Shown here: positions 8,872 to 16,732 of the stretch, one piece after another | How positions within the stretch are numbered: position 1 is the first letter of the stretch | Layout of the letters: each line of letters opens with the position of its first letter | Source of the DNA: Ruminococcus sp. | GTDB taxonomy: Bacteria > Bacillota > Clostridia > Oscillospirales > Ruminococcaceae | DNA: 39,041 nt | Direction: 5' to 3' | Assembly (NCBI GenBank): GCA_014799805.1 | Contig: JAAVHJ010000030.1 | Coordinates: 1 to 39,041, forward strand | Notes under the pieces: generated by a model | Database searches by the model: none | What the model saw: only the letters and a program-made list of their open reading frames with translations | What the model was told of the DNA's origin: nothing | Made by a program: the position numbers and the translations under genes

Positions 8872-9752
8872 TGGCTGTGCATGTACAGGAAGCATATAGG
8901 ATTATAAAATCTGTTAGGGGACTCTACACTGTAGCGTCCCCTGATGGTATTATAACAGAATGTTCCGCAAGAGGTGTTCTTCGTCAAAAAAAACAAGAGC
9001 TTTATGTTGGCGATTATGTATTATTAAATAACGGCGTTATTTCAGAAGTGCTTCCTAGAAAAAATGAAATTATTCGTCCGCCTCTTGCAAATCTTGACCA
9101 GTTATGCTTTGTGGTTTCTATGTGTGAGCCCCAGCCTAATTTAAGATTGTTAGATAAATTTATTGCTGTTTCAAGTTATAAAAAAATTCAGCCGTTATTA
9201 TTGCTTACAAAAATAGATTTGGCATCTTGTGAAGAAATTTATCAATTATATCAATCTATTGATATACCTGTTTTACGAGTAGATTATCAAAATCCTGAAA
9301 CACTTGAAACTGTTCGGCTTGCATTTAAAAATAAAATCAGTGCATTAACAGGCAATTCAGGTGCAGGAAAATCTACGTTATTAAATGCATTAGATAATAA
9401 TTTAAAAATTCCTACAGGTGAAATTAGCCAAAAACTTGGCAGAGGGAAACATACGACACGCCATTCGCAGTTATATCCATTAAAAGAAGGTGGTTATATT
9501 GCAGATACAGCAGGATTTTCAACATTTGATACCATGCGTTACGCAATCATTCGCAAAGAAGAATTAGCAAATTGTTTTATAGAATTTGCTGATTATCAAG
9601 ATAATTGTAAATTTCATGATTGTTCACATACTTGTGAAAAGGGTTGTGCTGTATTAGAAGCTGTTGAAAATAATATTATTCCCAAAAGTCGACATGAAAG
9701 CTATTGTGCCATGTACGAAGAAGCAAAACAAATTAAGGAGTGGCAATTATGA
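8871..9752 (+). CDS. rsgA: Small ribosomal subunit biogenesis GTPase RsgA
   Basis: RsgA (YloQ/CpgA) is a circularly permuted GTPase that checks late 30S maturation. It has 293 residues: an N-terminal OB fold, then the G4 motif TKID, followed by the P-loop GNSGAGKST and the G3 motif DTAGF, the order expected after permutation. The C-terminal zinc-binding segment reads CKFHDCSHTCEKGC. The ATG overlaps the prkC stop by one base. In Bacillus, rpe lies between this gene and thiN; it is absent here. Confidence 0.95.
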   Translation: MAVHVQEAYRIIKSVRGLYTVASPDGIITECSARGVLRQKKQELYVGDYVLLNNGVISEVLPRKNEIIRPPLANLDQLCFVVSMCEPQPNLRLLDKFIAVSSYKKIQPLLLLTKIDLASCEEIYQLYQSIDIPVLRVDYQNPETLETVRLAFKNKISALTGNSGAGKSTLLNALDNNLKIPTGEISQKLGRGKHTTRHSQLYPLKEGGYIADTAGFSTFDTMRYAIIRKEELANCFIEFADYQDNCKFHDCSHTCEKGCAVLEAVENNIIPKSRHESYCAMYEEAKQIKEWQL

Positions 9753-10378
9753 ATCAAGTGAAAACCTGTGTGATTATTTCAGGTGGTGATGTTGCAGAAA
9801 AAATATTTATTCCAGAAAAAGCGTTAATTATTTGTGCAGATTGTGGTTATCGTCATGCACTTGCACAAAATATTCAGCCTGATATTATTGTCGGTGATTT
9901 TGATTCTTATCAAGGAGAACTTCCAGAGAATAGCAAAATTATTTGCTTACCTACAGAAAAAGATGTTTCTGATACTTGGTATGCCGTGCAATATGCACAT
10001 GAACAAGGCTATTCTAAATTTGAAATTTATGGTACATTTGGTGGTGAACGCATCGACCATACAATTGCAAATTTACAGCTTTTACATGCAATGGTAGAAA
10101 AAAATTTAGAATTTGTTTTATATTATAAAAATCAAGTATTACTAGCAATTAAAAATAATGCTTATCAAATTTCTAATCAAGAATATCAGCAATTTTCAGT
10201 ATTTGCTTTGTCGGAGATATGCTATGATGTAAGTATTTCTGGTGCAAAATATTTATTGCATCATGTAAAATTAACAAATTCTTTTCCATGGGGATTAAGT
10301 AACGAATGCATTGCAACGGATTTTCCGATTGTTTCTGTAAAAGAAGGCATATTATTGCTTGTGCTAACAAGAAAATAA
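9749..10378 (+). CDS. thiN: Thiamine pyrophosphokinase
   Basis: The enzyme transfers pyrophosphate from ATP to thiamine to make the cofactor TPP. ATG 9749 is used because AAGGAG lies 8 bases upstream and the codon overlaps the rsgA stop as ATGA; a GTG nine bases earlier overlaps the ribosome binding site. The protein has 209 residues. Characteristic segments are CADCGYRHA, DIIVGDFDSY, the KDVSDTWYA ATP-binding region, and TFGGERIDHTIANLQLL. The prkC-rsgA-thiN-spoVM order supports the call. Confidence 0.92.
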   Translation: MNQVKTCVIISGGDVAEKIFIPEKALIICADCGYRHALAQNIQPDIIVGDFDSYQGELPENSKIICLPTEKDVSDTWYAVQYAHEQGYSKFEIYGTFGGERIDHTIANLQLLHAMVEKNLEFVLYYKNQVLLAIKNNAYQISNQEYQQFSVFALSEICYDVSISGAKYLLHHVKLTNSFPWGLSNECIATDFPIVSVKEGILLLVLTRK

Positions 10379-10390
10379 TAAAATAATTTT

Positions 10391-10419
10391 GTCACAAGAT
10401 TGTTCCTCCTGCATAATAT
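10391..10419 (+). promoter_or_regulatory. Possible sigma-E type sporulation promoter for spoVM
   Basis: GTCACAA (10391-10397) and CATAATAT (10412-10419), 14 bases apart, resemble the mother-cell sigma-E boxes. In Bacillus, spoVM is read by sigma-E RNA polymerase. The -35 match is partial, so this is a weak call based on motif plus gene identity. Confidence 0.3.
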
Positions 10420-10448
10420 ATATTATATTAATTCAGGAGGCGTTACTT

Positions 10449-10538
10449 ATGAAAATCGTTGTGATTAAAAGTCCAAAATTACTTGCTGGAATGTTTCGTT
10501 TAGTATTTCATATTAAAAAAGAGACCGAAACAGAATAA
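10449..10538 (+). CDS. spoVM: Stage V sporulation protein SpoVM (29 residues)
   Basis: This tiny amphipathic-helix protein recognises the curved forespore membrane and anchors the spore-coat scaffold SpoIVA. The reading frame begins MKIVVIKSPKLLAG and ends KKETETE. It shares Met-Lys at the start, Lys7, the essential Pro9 and a following Lys with the 26-residue Bacillus protein, and has the same basic/hydrophobic spacing. A perfect AGGAGG lies 8 bases before the ATG. It sits directly after thiN, exactly where Bacillus has spoVM, and is followed by a strong terminator. Size, motif, ribosome site and synteny agree. Confidence 0.88.
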   Translation: MKIVVIKSPKLLAGMFRLVFHIKKETETE

Positions 10539-10544
10539 AAATTT

Positions 10545-10590
10545 ATGCCATGAAATAGAAAAATTCTATTTCATGGCATTTTATTTTTAT
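10545..10590. terminator. Bidirectional rho-independent terminator
   Basis: A perfect 16-base stem (10545-10560 with 10564-10579) closes a 3-base AAA loop. A T-rich run follows on the plus strand, and an A-rich run precedes it, which becomes T-rich on the minus strand. It lies between the convergent ends of spoVM and the minus-strand regulator and can serve both. Confidence 0.9.
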
Positions 10591-10593
10591 TAT

Positions 10594-11187
10594 TTATATT
10601 TTTTTCTTGTATTGATAAAATAATCCATGTCGGTTGCAATACCAGTAGATACGCCCTGTTCCACGCAAAGAAAATCTTGCCTGTGCATTGCCCTCAGGAT
10701 AAAGTCGGATGATTTCTGTTTTTTCAGTTGTTACATAGGCAATAAAAGAAATATAATGCTGTTTTGTCATTTCATGTGGAATGGTGATAAAATATTCATC
10801 TTCAACAGATTCTATTTGTATTTTATGCGATTCGTCAGGTTCTTCAGGTTCTGCTACTGGAAGCGTAATACCACAACAACTTGTGATAACTTCTCCTGTT
10901 GTATGAATGACATTTCCACAAATCGGGCAAATATAAAATTTAGAGCGTAGCATATTACTCGCAAGATTTTGATTGATTATACTATTGCCAGAAAGTAATT
11001 CTATAATAGAAATGCCTAACGCTTTTGCTAAGGGTTCTAGTAATGTAATATCTGGCAAGCCACGCCCTGTCTCCCATTTAGAAATTGTTTTATCACTGAC
11101 ACAAATTTTTTCAGCAAGTTCTGCTTGGGTAAAATGCTTTTTCTCACGCAATGTTTTTATCAATGCACCCGTTACATAATGATTCAT
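10594..11187 (-). CDS. XRE-type regulator fused to a desulfoferrodoxin-like iron domain
   Basis: This 197-residue protein joins an N-terminal XRE helix-turn-helix (about 5-62, FTQAELAEKICVSDKTISKWETG) to a C-terminal part that follows desulfoferrodoxin/superoxide reductase from end to end. Centre I cysteines are C87, C90, C104 and C105 (CPICGN...CCG). The centre II ligands would be H121, H138, H144, C184 and H187 (IPHEMTKQHY and CNRHGL). The spacings H138-H144 (6) and C184-H187 (3) equal those of the enzyme. The catalytic Lys next to the first His (EKHVP in the enzyme) is Ser120 here, and HGLW is HGLF. A redox- or superoxide-sensing regulator is my inference; residual reductase activity is possible. 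AGGAGGA precedes the ATG. Confidence 0.85.
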   Translation of the reverse strand: MNHYVTGALIKTLREKKHFTQAELAEKICVSDKTISKWETGRGLPDITLLEPLAKALGISIIELLSGNSIINQNLASNMLRSKFYICPICGNVIHTTGEVITSCCGITLPVAEPEEPDESHKIQIESVEDEYFITIPHEMTKQHYISFIAYVTTEKTEIIRLYPEGNAQARFSLRGTGRIYWYCNRHGLFYQYKKKI

Positions 11188-11219
11188 AAAAAATCCTCCT
11201 GTTATATTTTAATAATTTT

Positions 11220-11248
11220 ATTATAATATTATTTTTTATAAAATGCAA
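11220..11248 (-). promoter_or_regulatory. Sigma-A type promoter of the XRE-desulfoferrodoxin gene
   Basis: On the minus strand, TTGCAT (plus-strand 11243-11248) and TATAAT (11220-11225) are separated by 17 bases, about 30 bases upstream of the start codon. The region is divergent with the 11324 gene, for which no comparable promoter was found. Confidence 0.7.
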
Positions 11249-11323
11249 CCTACGAATTGTAGAGTGAATTTGCATTTTTAATTTTTTATTTGCATAGATT
11301 ATATTGAAAAGGGGTGATATATT

Positions 11324-11632
11324 ATGCAAGAAGATGAAGTAATTTTAGAAATTCCAGAAGTTCCTGAGAATCAAGAAGATGAAGCAGAGTGGCAACCGCC
11401 TGTTTTAAAAAAAGCAGAATTATCTGAAAAAAAACAATTACAGAGCTGTGCGGATATATTTTTTATGCAATATATTATTTGTATTTTAATTTTAACAGCA
11501 TTGTTTGCAATCAGAATTTATGATGAAAGCATTTTTCAAAATACAGTAAATTTATTTGAAAATTATTCACATGCACCATCAGAAATCTGGGTAGAAGAAT
11601 TGATAAATTGGGTGAAAAATTTGTGGAGCTGA
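11324..11632 (+). CDS. Small single-pass membrane protein in the SpoIVFA position
   Basis: I do not recognise this 102-residue protein by sequence. The first 45 residues are acidic and cytoplasmic in character, one hydrophobic helix follows (about 47-64, FMQYIICILILTALFAI), and a short amphipathic tail ends with WVEELINWVKNLW. AAGGGG precedes the ATG. It directly precedes, and overlaps, a SpoIVFB-like protease. In many Clostridia and Bacillus that slot holds SpoIVFA, the membrane regulator of SpoIVFB, which carries an extra LytM-like domain. Here that domain is missing, so a reduced SpoIVFA analogue is inferred from position only. Confidence 0.7.
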   Translation: MQEDEVILEIPEVPENQEDEAEWQPPVLKKAELSEKKQLQSCADIFFMQYIICILILTALFAIRIYDESIFQNTVNLFENYSHAPSEIWVEELINWVKNLWS

Positions 11633-12183
11633 AATTAAAAAACTGTAGAATTATCATAGATTTTGGATTTCCCGCAATGCTGGCATTAGTATTTTTGCAA
11701 TCAGAAAATGTTATTATGCGAAAAATATTACTAGTTTGTTTATTACATGAATTAGGGCATGGTTTGGTCATGTGTTTAACAGGTGCAGGTGTGAGAGAAA
11801 TTAAATTACATGCAACGGGAATGCAAATGCTGACAAATAGTTATTTATTAAGTACAGGACAAGCTTTTTGTATTTATTTCAGTGGACCTGCAGTAAATTT
11901 ATTATTTGCGATTTTATTCTGGAATATAAATCTTGAAACAGCAATGTTACATGCCAGTATGGGAATATTTAATTTATTGCCTTATAAAATTTTAGATGGT
12001 GGTGCAATGCTTCACTGTGTTTTAGAAAATAAATCAGAACTTTTGAAAATTTTAAATATAGTCTGTGTGTTATTATCTGTTGCAGTAATCTTAGCAGGTT
12101 ATTATTATCATATAAAAAATCCTGTGATATATCTTATGGCAGTATATCTTGCAATTTCTGAATTTATGATTGACAAGTCATAA
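11623..12183 (+). CDS. SpoIVFB-like site-2 metalloprotease (M50 family)
   Basis: This is a membrane-embedded zinc protease of the M50B family. The zinc-binding HELGH motif lies in LLHELGHGLVMC, and the distal Asp motif is NLLPYKILDGG. Several hydrophobic segments surround both motifs. In spore formers the family cleaves pro-sigma-K. The GTG at 11623 is preferred (GGGTG 8 bases upstream, 186 residues), although TTG 11608 is also open; both overlap the previous gene, so coupling is likely. The C-terminal CBS domain of Bacillus SpoIVFB is absent. The location just before the TIGR03960 gene is usual for clostridial spoIVFB. Confidence 0.82.
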   Translation: MELKLKNCRIIIDFGFPAMLALVFLQSENVIMRKILLVCLLHELGHGLVMCLTGAGVREIKLHATGMQMLTNSYLLSTGQAFCIYFSGPAVNLLFAILFWNINLETAMLHASMGIFNLLPYKILDGGAMLHCVLENKSELLKILNIVCVLLSVAVILAGYYYHIKNPVIYLMAVYLAISEFMIDKS

Positions 12184-12198
12184 AATTTATGATAAAAT
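12170..12198 (+). promoter_or_regulatory. Sigma-A type promoter upstream of the radical-SAM pair
   Basis: TTGACA (12170-12175) and TAAAAT (12193-12198) are 17 bases apart, with TGA forming an extended -10. The -35 box lies inside the last codons of the protease gene, so the radical-SAM genes can be expressed independently of it. Confidence 0.75.
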
Positions 12199-12238
12199 AT
12201 AAAAATAGTTTATTTAAATTATTATGAGGTTGTTATTT

Positions 12239-14074
12239 ATGCTGAAAAATAAGATAGAAAAATTTTTGTTAGATGTACAAAAACCATCACGTTATACTGG
12301 TGGTGAAGTTGGTGAAATCATAAAAGATAAATCTGAAATTGATGTGCGATTTGCTTTTTGTTTTCCAGATATTTATGATGTTGGCATGTCGCATTTAGGC
12401 ATGAAAATTTTATATTCTCTCATGAATGAACGTGAAAATTATTGGTGTGAGCGTGTGTTTGCTCCGTGGGTAGATATGGAAAAAATAATGCGTCAAGAAC
12501 ATATTTTACTGTATGCATTAGAAAGCGGTGATGCGATTAAAAACTTTGATTTTATTGGTTTTACACTGCAATATGAAATGTCTTATACAAATATTTTAAA
12601 TATGCTGGATTTGGCAGATGTGCCTATATTACAAAAAGACCGTGGCGAACAACTTGCCCCTTTGGTGATAGCAGGAGGTCCTTGTGCTTGTAACCCTGAA
12701 CCGTTAGCAGATTTTTTTGATTTGTTTATTCTAGGTGAGGGAGAAGAAGTAAATTTAGAATTATTAGATTTATATAACACGATGAAACATGCGGGTGCAA
12801 CAAGGTCTGAATTTTTAAAACAGGCTTGCCAGATAGAGGGCATTTATGTGCCGTCTTTTTATGAAATAAATTATCATGAAAATGGTACTGTAAAAGAAAT
12901 TCTGCCACATGAAAATGCACCAAAAATGATTAAAAAACGTGTGATGAAAAATTTAGATAAGAGCTATTATCCAGAACAAGTTGTTGTTCCGTTTATTGAA
13001 CCTGTACATGATAGAATTTCTGTAGAAGTATTAAGAGGCTGTATTCGTGGGTGTCGATTTTGTCAGGCAGGTTTTTTATATCGACCGTTTCGAGAAAAAT
13101 CAGCAGAACAAATCTGTCAGCAAGGCATTACGCTTTGTAAAAATTCTGGCTATGATGAATTATCTTTGTCTTCGCTAAGTACAAGCGACCATTCACAAAT
13201 TGAAAAAATTTTTGATGAGTTACTGGAATATACGGAACAAGAGCATATTAATTTATCTTTGCCATCTCTTAGAATTGATAATTTTTCTAAATCTGTGCTG
13301 GATAAAGTCACAAGAATCAGAAAAAGTGGCTTGACATTTGCACCTGAAGCAGGCACACAAAGATTACGTGATGTAATTAATAAAAATATCACAGAAGAAG
13401 AAGTTATGAAAACTTGTCAGATTGCATTTGCAGGCGGCTATACAGCAGTAAAATTATATTTCATGATGGGTCTGCCAACTGAAACAGATGAAGATATTAT
13501 TGGCATTGCAGAGTTAGCACAAAAAATTGTGGATTTATTTTATCATATGCCAGAGCATGCCAAAGGCAAATTACAAGTTTCTGTTAGTACAGCGACATTT
13601 GTGCCAAAGCCATTTACACCGTTTGAATTTGAGCCACAGGCTACAAAAGATGAAATTTTAAGAAAGCAGAAGATTTTAAAAAAAGCAATAACATCGAAAA
13701 AAATAAAAACTAGTATGCATATATCTGATGTCAGCCAAATGGAAGCAGTTTTAGCAAGAGGTGACAGAAGACTTTGTGCTGTAATTTATGATGCTTGGAA
13801 AAATGGCTGTCATATGGATAGTTGGGAAGAATTTTTTAATGCTTCAAAATGGTATGAGGCTTTTAAAAATAATGATTTATCACCAGAATTTTATGCCAAT
13901 CGTACTAGAAATTATGATGAAATTATGCCTTGGAGTCATTTGGATTATTTTATTTCCAGAAAATTTTTGATTCATGAGAATCAAAAAGCACATCAAGAAC
14001 AAATTACAAAATCTTGTCGGGAATTTTGTGCTGGCTGTGGTGCAAACCAATCTCTTGGGAGGGCTTGTTTTTGA
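12239..14074 (+). CDS. TIGR03960-type radical SAM protein, larger partner of a split pair
   Basis: The 611-residue protein has an N-terminal cobalamin-binding-like region (FCFPDIYDVGMSHLGMKILY) and a radical SAM domain with the C-x3-C-x2-C cluster motif in CIRGCRFCQAG at about residues 268-275. A cysteine motif, CREFCAGCG, closes the protein. ATG 12239 is chosen because GAGGT lies 8 bases upstream; ATG 12224 has no ribosome site. The substrate of this family is not established. The next gene encodes the TIGR03936-type partner, with which it is fused in some bacteria. Confidence 0.9.
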   Translation: MLKNKIEKFLLDVQKPSRYTGGEVGEIIKDKSEIDVRFAFCFPDIYDVGMSHLGMKILYSLMNERENYWCERVFAPWVDMEKIMRQEHILLYALESGDAIKNFDFIGFTLQYEMSYTNILNMLDLADVPILQKDRGEQLAPLVIAGGPCACNPEPLADFFDLFILGEGEEVNLELLDLYNTMKHAGATRSEFLKQACQIEGIYVPSFYEINYHENGTVKEILPHENAPKMIKKRVMKNLDKSYYPEQVVVPFIEPVHDRISVEVLRGCIRGCRFCQAGFLYRPFREKSAEQICQQGITLCKNSGYDELSLSSLSTSDHSQIEKIFDELLEYTEQEHINLSLPSLRIDNFSKSVLDKVTRIRKSGLTFAPEAGTQRLRDVINKNITEEEVMKTCQIAFAGGYTAVKLYFMMGLPTETDEDIIGIAELAQKIVDLFYHMPEHAKGKLQVSVSTATFVPKPFTPFEFEPQATKDEILRKQKILKKAITSKKIKTSMHISDVSQMEAVLARGDRRLCAVIYDAWKNGCHMDSWEEFFNASKWYEAFKNNDLSPEFYANRTRNYDEIMPWSHLDYFISRKFLIHENQKAHQEQITKSCREFCAGCGANQSLGRACF

Positions 14075-14724
14075 AAGATTATAGAATTATTTTTGAAAAA
14101 AAAGATAATATGAAATATATTTCACATTTAGATTTAAATCGCTGTATGATTCGCTCTGTGAGGCGTTCTGAACTGCCTGCATGGTATACAGAAGGATTTC
14201 ATCCGCATTTGTATTTGATGTTTCCATTGGCGTTATCTCTTGGAACAGAAAGTATTTGTGAGGTAATGGATTTAAGACTAACAGAAGAAGTTTCAGAACA
14301 AGAAATTTTAGAAAAATTAAATTCTGCTTTGCCAAAAGGGTTACATGCAATTTGTGTGCGTGAGCCTGATAACCAAGCACAAGATATTACAAGTGCGGAA
14401 TATATTCTGGAGCTGTCCTCTCCTGAAATTGCAGATTTAAAATCATGCTGGTTAAATTTTTTTCATCAGCCTGAAATTCTGACACAGAAAAGAACTAAAA
14501 AGGGCATGCGTGAAATTGATATTAAACCAGTATTAAAAATTGAAAAAATTAGCACACAAGAGAATAAATTAAAATTAATTTTAAAATTGCCTGCAGGGAA
14601 TGACGGAAATATTAATACTAGCGTTGTAATAGATGCATTTAAAAAATACGCAGGGAAGCCAATTTTAATAAATTATCTGTGCAGGACAAAAATTTTTTGC
14701 AGAAATTCTCAAGAATTTTTGTAA
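14071..14724 (+). CDS. TIGR03936-type radical-SAM-associated protein (DUF2344)
   Basis: The 217-residue protein opens KDYRIIFEKKDNMKYISHLD and continues with RSELPAWYTEGFHPHLYLMF, segments typical of the DUF2344 family that travels with or is fused to TIGR03960 proteins. It lacks the radical SAM cysteines, so it is a partner rather than an enzyme of that class. The start is TTG 14071, with GGGAGGG 7 bases upstream, and it overlaps the previous stop as TTGA. In many Clostridia an RNase G gene and rplU follow; here rplS does. Confidence 0.87.
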   Translation: MKDYRIIFEKKDNMKYISHLDLNRCMIRSVRRSELPAWYTEGFHPHLYLMFPLALSLGTESICEVMDLRLTEEVSEQEILEKLNSALPKGLHAICVREPDNQAQDITSAEYILELSSPEIADLKSCWLNFFHQPEILTQKRTKKGMREIDIKPVLKIEKISTQENKLKLILKLPAGNDGNINTSVVIDAFKKYAGKPILINYLCRTKIFCRNSQEFL

Positions 14725-14730
14725 AAACAC

Positions 14731-14759
14731 TTGCATTTTTTCTCAAAATATGCTATGAT
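14731..14759 (+). promoter_or_regulatory. Sigma-A type promoter for rplS
   Basis: TTGCAT (14731-14736) and TATGAT (14754-14759) are 17 bases apart, with TGC forming an extended -10. The start of transcription would be near 14766, giving a leader of about 150 bases. Confidence 0.78.
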
Positions 14760-14765
14760 ATATAA

Positions 14766-14913
14766 GCATTTGAAATCCGTTTTGATATTTTTATCAAAAT
14801 GAGGGTTAATGCCGTAAGACATTAAATAGATTCGTCCGCTGACGGAGATTGCAGAATTTTTGCAAAATTTCATTCCCGTGTATGAAGAATCGGAAATTTA
14901 GGAGGAAATGAAC
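14766..14913 (+). promoter_or_regulatory. Structured 5' leader of rplS, candidate ribosomal-protein autoregulatory element
   Basis: The untranslated leader contains an 8-base stem (TTTTGATA with TATCAAAA, loop TTTT, near 14779-14798), a small TCCG-CTGA-CGGA hairpin near 14834-14845, and further pairing potential before the GGAGG site. Firmicutes are known to have an L19 leader motif that represses rplS. I cannot confirm the consensus by eye, so the class is an inference. Confidence 0.45.
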
Positions 14914-15258
14914 ATGGATGCATTGAAATTAATTAGTAATGCAAGTCTGAAAGAAAACGTGCCTGTTATTGAAATCGGTGATACTGTAAAAGTTCACGTA
15001 AAAATTCAAGAAGGCGAAAAAAGTCGTATTCAAGTATTTGAGGGTACTGTAATTGCCAAAAAACACGGTGGTATCAGTGAAACTTTCACTGTAAGACGTG
15101 TGGCTCATGGTTGTGGCATTGAACGTGTGTTCCCTTTGCACTCCCCTGTTGTTGACAAGGTAGAGTTAGTAAGACACGGTAAAGTTCGCAGAGCAAAATT
15201 ATATTACCTGCGTGACAGAGTGGGCAAAGCTGCTAAGTTAAAAGAAAAGTTAGTTTGA
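14914..15258 (+). CDS. rplS: 50S ribosomal protein L19
   Basis: L19 lies at the 30S-50S interface of the ribosome. The start ATG 14914 is chosen because GGAGG is 8 bases upstream; the ATG six bases earlier sits too close to it. The 114-residue product has normal length and the conserved segments [44 protein letters not shown] and [17 protein letters not shown]. It has its own promoter and leader and is followed by two hairpins, so it is probably mostly a monocistronic unit. Confidence 0.97.
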   Translation: MDALKLISNASLKENVPVIEIGDTVKVHVKIQEGEKSRIQVFEGTVIAKKHGGISETFTVRRVAHGCGIERVFPLHSPVVDKVELVRHGKVRRAKLYYLRDRVGKAAKLKEKLV

Positions 15259-15273
15259 TTGGCACATGTGGCT

Positions 15274-15346
15274 AGTACAAGAACAGTTCGTGATACGGCT
15301 GTTTTTGTACTGCATGTTGCAAAGAGGGACAGGTTGTCCCTTTTTT
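15274..15346 (+). terminator. Double hairpin with terminator after rplS
   Basis: The first stem pairs 15274-15286 with 15299-15311 (13 bases, one G-T), with a CGT/ACG pair inside its loop. The second pairs GGGACA (15326-15331) with TGTCCC (15335-15340) and runs directly into six T residues, a typical rho-independent terminator. Confidence 0.85.
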
Positions 15347-15392
15347 GCATATTTTATGAATTTTTGCGATTTTACATAAAAGAGGTGAGGCA

Positions 15393-16073
15393 ATGGAATC
15401 TTTAGAACCAATTCAGGAAGAGGCAGAAAATAGCATTGAAAAAAATTTTGCTCCAAATGAAAAGAAAAAAAGTTTATTTAATGATATTATAGAAATTATA
15501 GAAACAATGCTGATAACTTTGTTTGTGGTGGTATTATTGATTTCTTATCTGACTAGACCTGTTACTGTAGATGGAAGCTCTATGGTGCCAACATTGCAAG
15601 ACCAAGACAGATTAGTTATGCTTAGATTATTATATACGCCCAAACAAGGTGATATTGTAGTTGTTTATAATTCTAACGGGCATGTTCTGGACAGTGACGG
15701 CAATGTTGTAAATAGTGGCTATGGACTGAATGAAAATATTATTAAACGTGTTATTGCAACTGAGGGACAGAAAATTGATATTCGAGTGGACGAGGGTCTG
15801 GTTTATGTAGATGATGTAGCTTTAGATGAGCCTTATGTAAATGAAGCAGTTCGTTCAAATGATGGTGCTTTTTCTTATCCAATGACAGTACCAGAGGGTT
15901 ATGTATTTGTTATGGGAGATAATAGAAATCATTCTACAGATAGCAGAAGCGTTTTTGTTGGATTAGTTGCAAAAGAAGATATTCTTGGAAAAGCTTATTT
16001 CCGTTTGTGTAATATGGAAACTGATGGAGAAAAACAACATCCTGTATTTGATACAATTGGGTTTATAGGCTGA
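15393..16073 (+). CDS. lepB: Signal peptidase I (first copy)
   Basis: This membrane serine protease cuts signal peptides from exported proteins. The 226-residue protein has a charged cytoplasmic N-terminus of about 35 residues, one transmembrane helix (about 38-55), then the catalytic Ser63 in GSSMVPTL and the general-base Lys118 in IIKRVIA. The conserved MGDNRNHSTDSR box is present. A GAGGTGAGG ribosome site precedes the ATG. A second signal peptidase follows 22 bases later; the two are clearly homologous but diverged. Confidence 0.94.
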   Translation: MESLEPIQEEAENSIEKNFAPNEKKKSLFNDIIEIIETMLITLFVVVLLISYLTRPVTVDGSSMVPTLQDQDRLVMLRLLYTPKQGDIVVVYNSNGHVLDSDGNVVNSGYGLNENIIKRVIATEGQKIDIRVDEGLVYVDDVALDEPYVNEAVRSNDGAFSYPMTVPEGYVFVMGDNRNHSTDSRSVFVGLVAKEDILGKAYFRLCNMETDGEKQHPVFDTIGFIG

Positions 16074-16095
16074 TTGCCTGATAGGAGACTAAGCA

Positions 16096-16710
16096 ATGAA
16101 GGAATATGTAATTTTTTCAAGAAATCCAAAAATTCATAAATTTATTGGTGAATTTCTTGACATTGCTGGTTGGGCAATTATTCCAATTCAAATTATGGTT
16201 CTGCTGTTTGCATATGTGTTTCAAATAGCAACAGTAAAAGGCGATTCCATGTTGCCTACGCTTCAAGATACTGACAAGTTGCTTGTGTTTCAGCTAAATC
16301 ATAGACCTAATAGCGGTGATGTTGTGATTATTAATGCAGAAAATTCCGTGCTTTTTGGGCAAGATGGTTTTTTATACGAATCCGATGGTTTGCATAAGAG
16401 TATTGTAAAGCGTGTTATCGCTGTTGGTGGTGAAATGCTGGATATTAATTCTGAAGAAGGTATTATTTATATAAACGGCGAACCGCAGGAAGAATTATAT
16501 ACAAATACGATTACACAGTTGCCAAATACAGATAATGCATTTACCTATCCTGTGATAATTCCTGAAGGTTTTGTATTTGTGATGGGTGATAATCGTGATA
16601 TTTCTATGGATAGTCGTTATGCAGAAGTCGGTCTTGTTGCCGAAGAAGCGATTGAAGGAATTGTATTATTAAGATTATATCCGTTGGAAAGTATTGGTAT
16701 AATAAAATAA
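16096..16710 (+). CDS. lepB: Signal peptidase I (second, tandem copy)
   Basis: This 204-residue paralogue of the preceding gene has catalytic Ser51 in KGDSMLPTL, Lys105 in IVKRVIAVGGE, and MGDNRDISMDSR. The N-terminal region is shorter and has one transmembrane helix (about 26-45). AGGAGA lies upstream of the ATG. Both copies keep all catalytic residues, so both are probably active, perhaps with different substrate preferences. Tandem signal peptidases are known in Gram-positive bacteria. Confidence 0.93.
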   Translation: MKEYVIFSRNPKIHKFIGEFLDIAGWAIIPIQIMVLLFAYVFQIATVKGDSMLPTLQDTDKLLVFQLNHRPNSGDVVIINAENSVLFGQDGFLYESDGLHKSIVKRVIAVGGEMLDINSEEGIIYINGEPQEELYTNTITQLPNTDNAFTYPVIIPEGFVFVMGDNRDISMDSRYAEVGLVAEEAIEGIVLLRLYPLESIGIIK

Positions 16711-16732
16711 AAATCTGAAAGTGAGGATTACC

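Noticed and set aside
11270-11300. Promoter for the small membrane gene at 11324
   Set aside because: TTGCAT is present, but the -10 candidates (TAGATT, GATTAT) are poor and wrongly spaced. A sporulation promoter is possible but no convincing boxes were seen.
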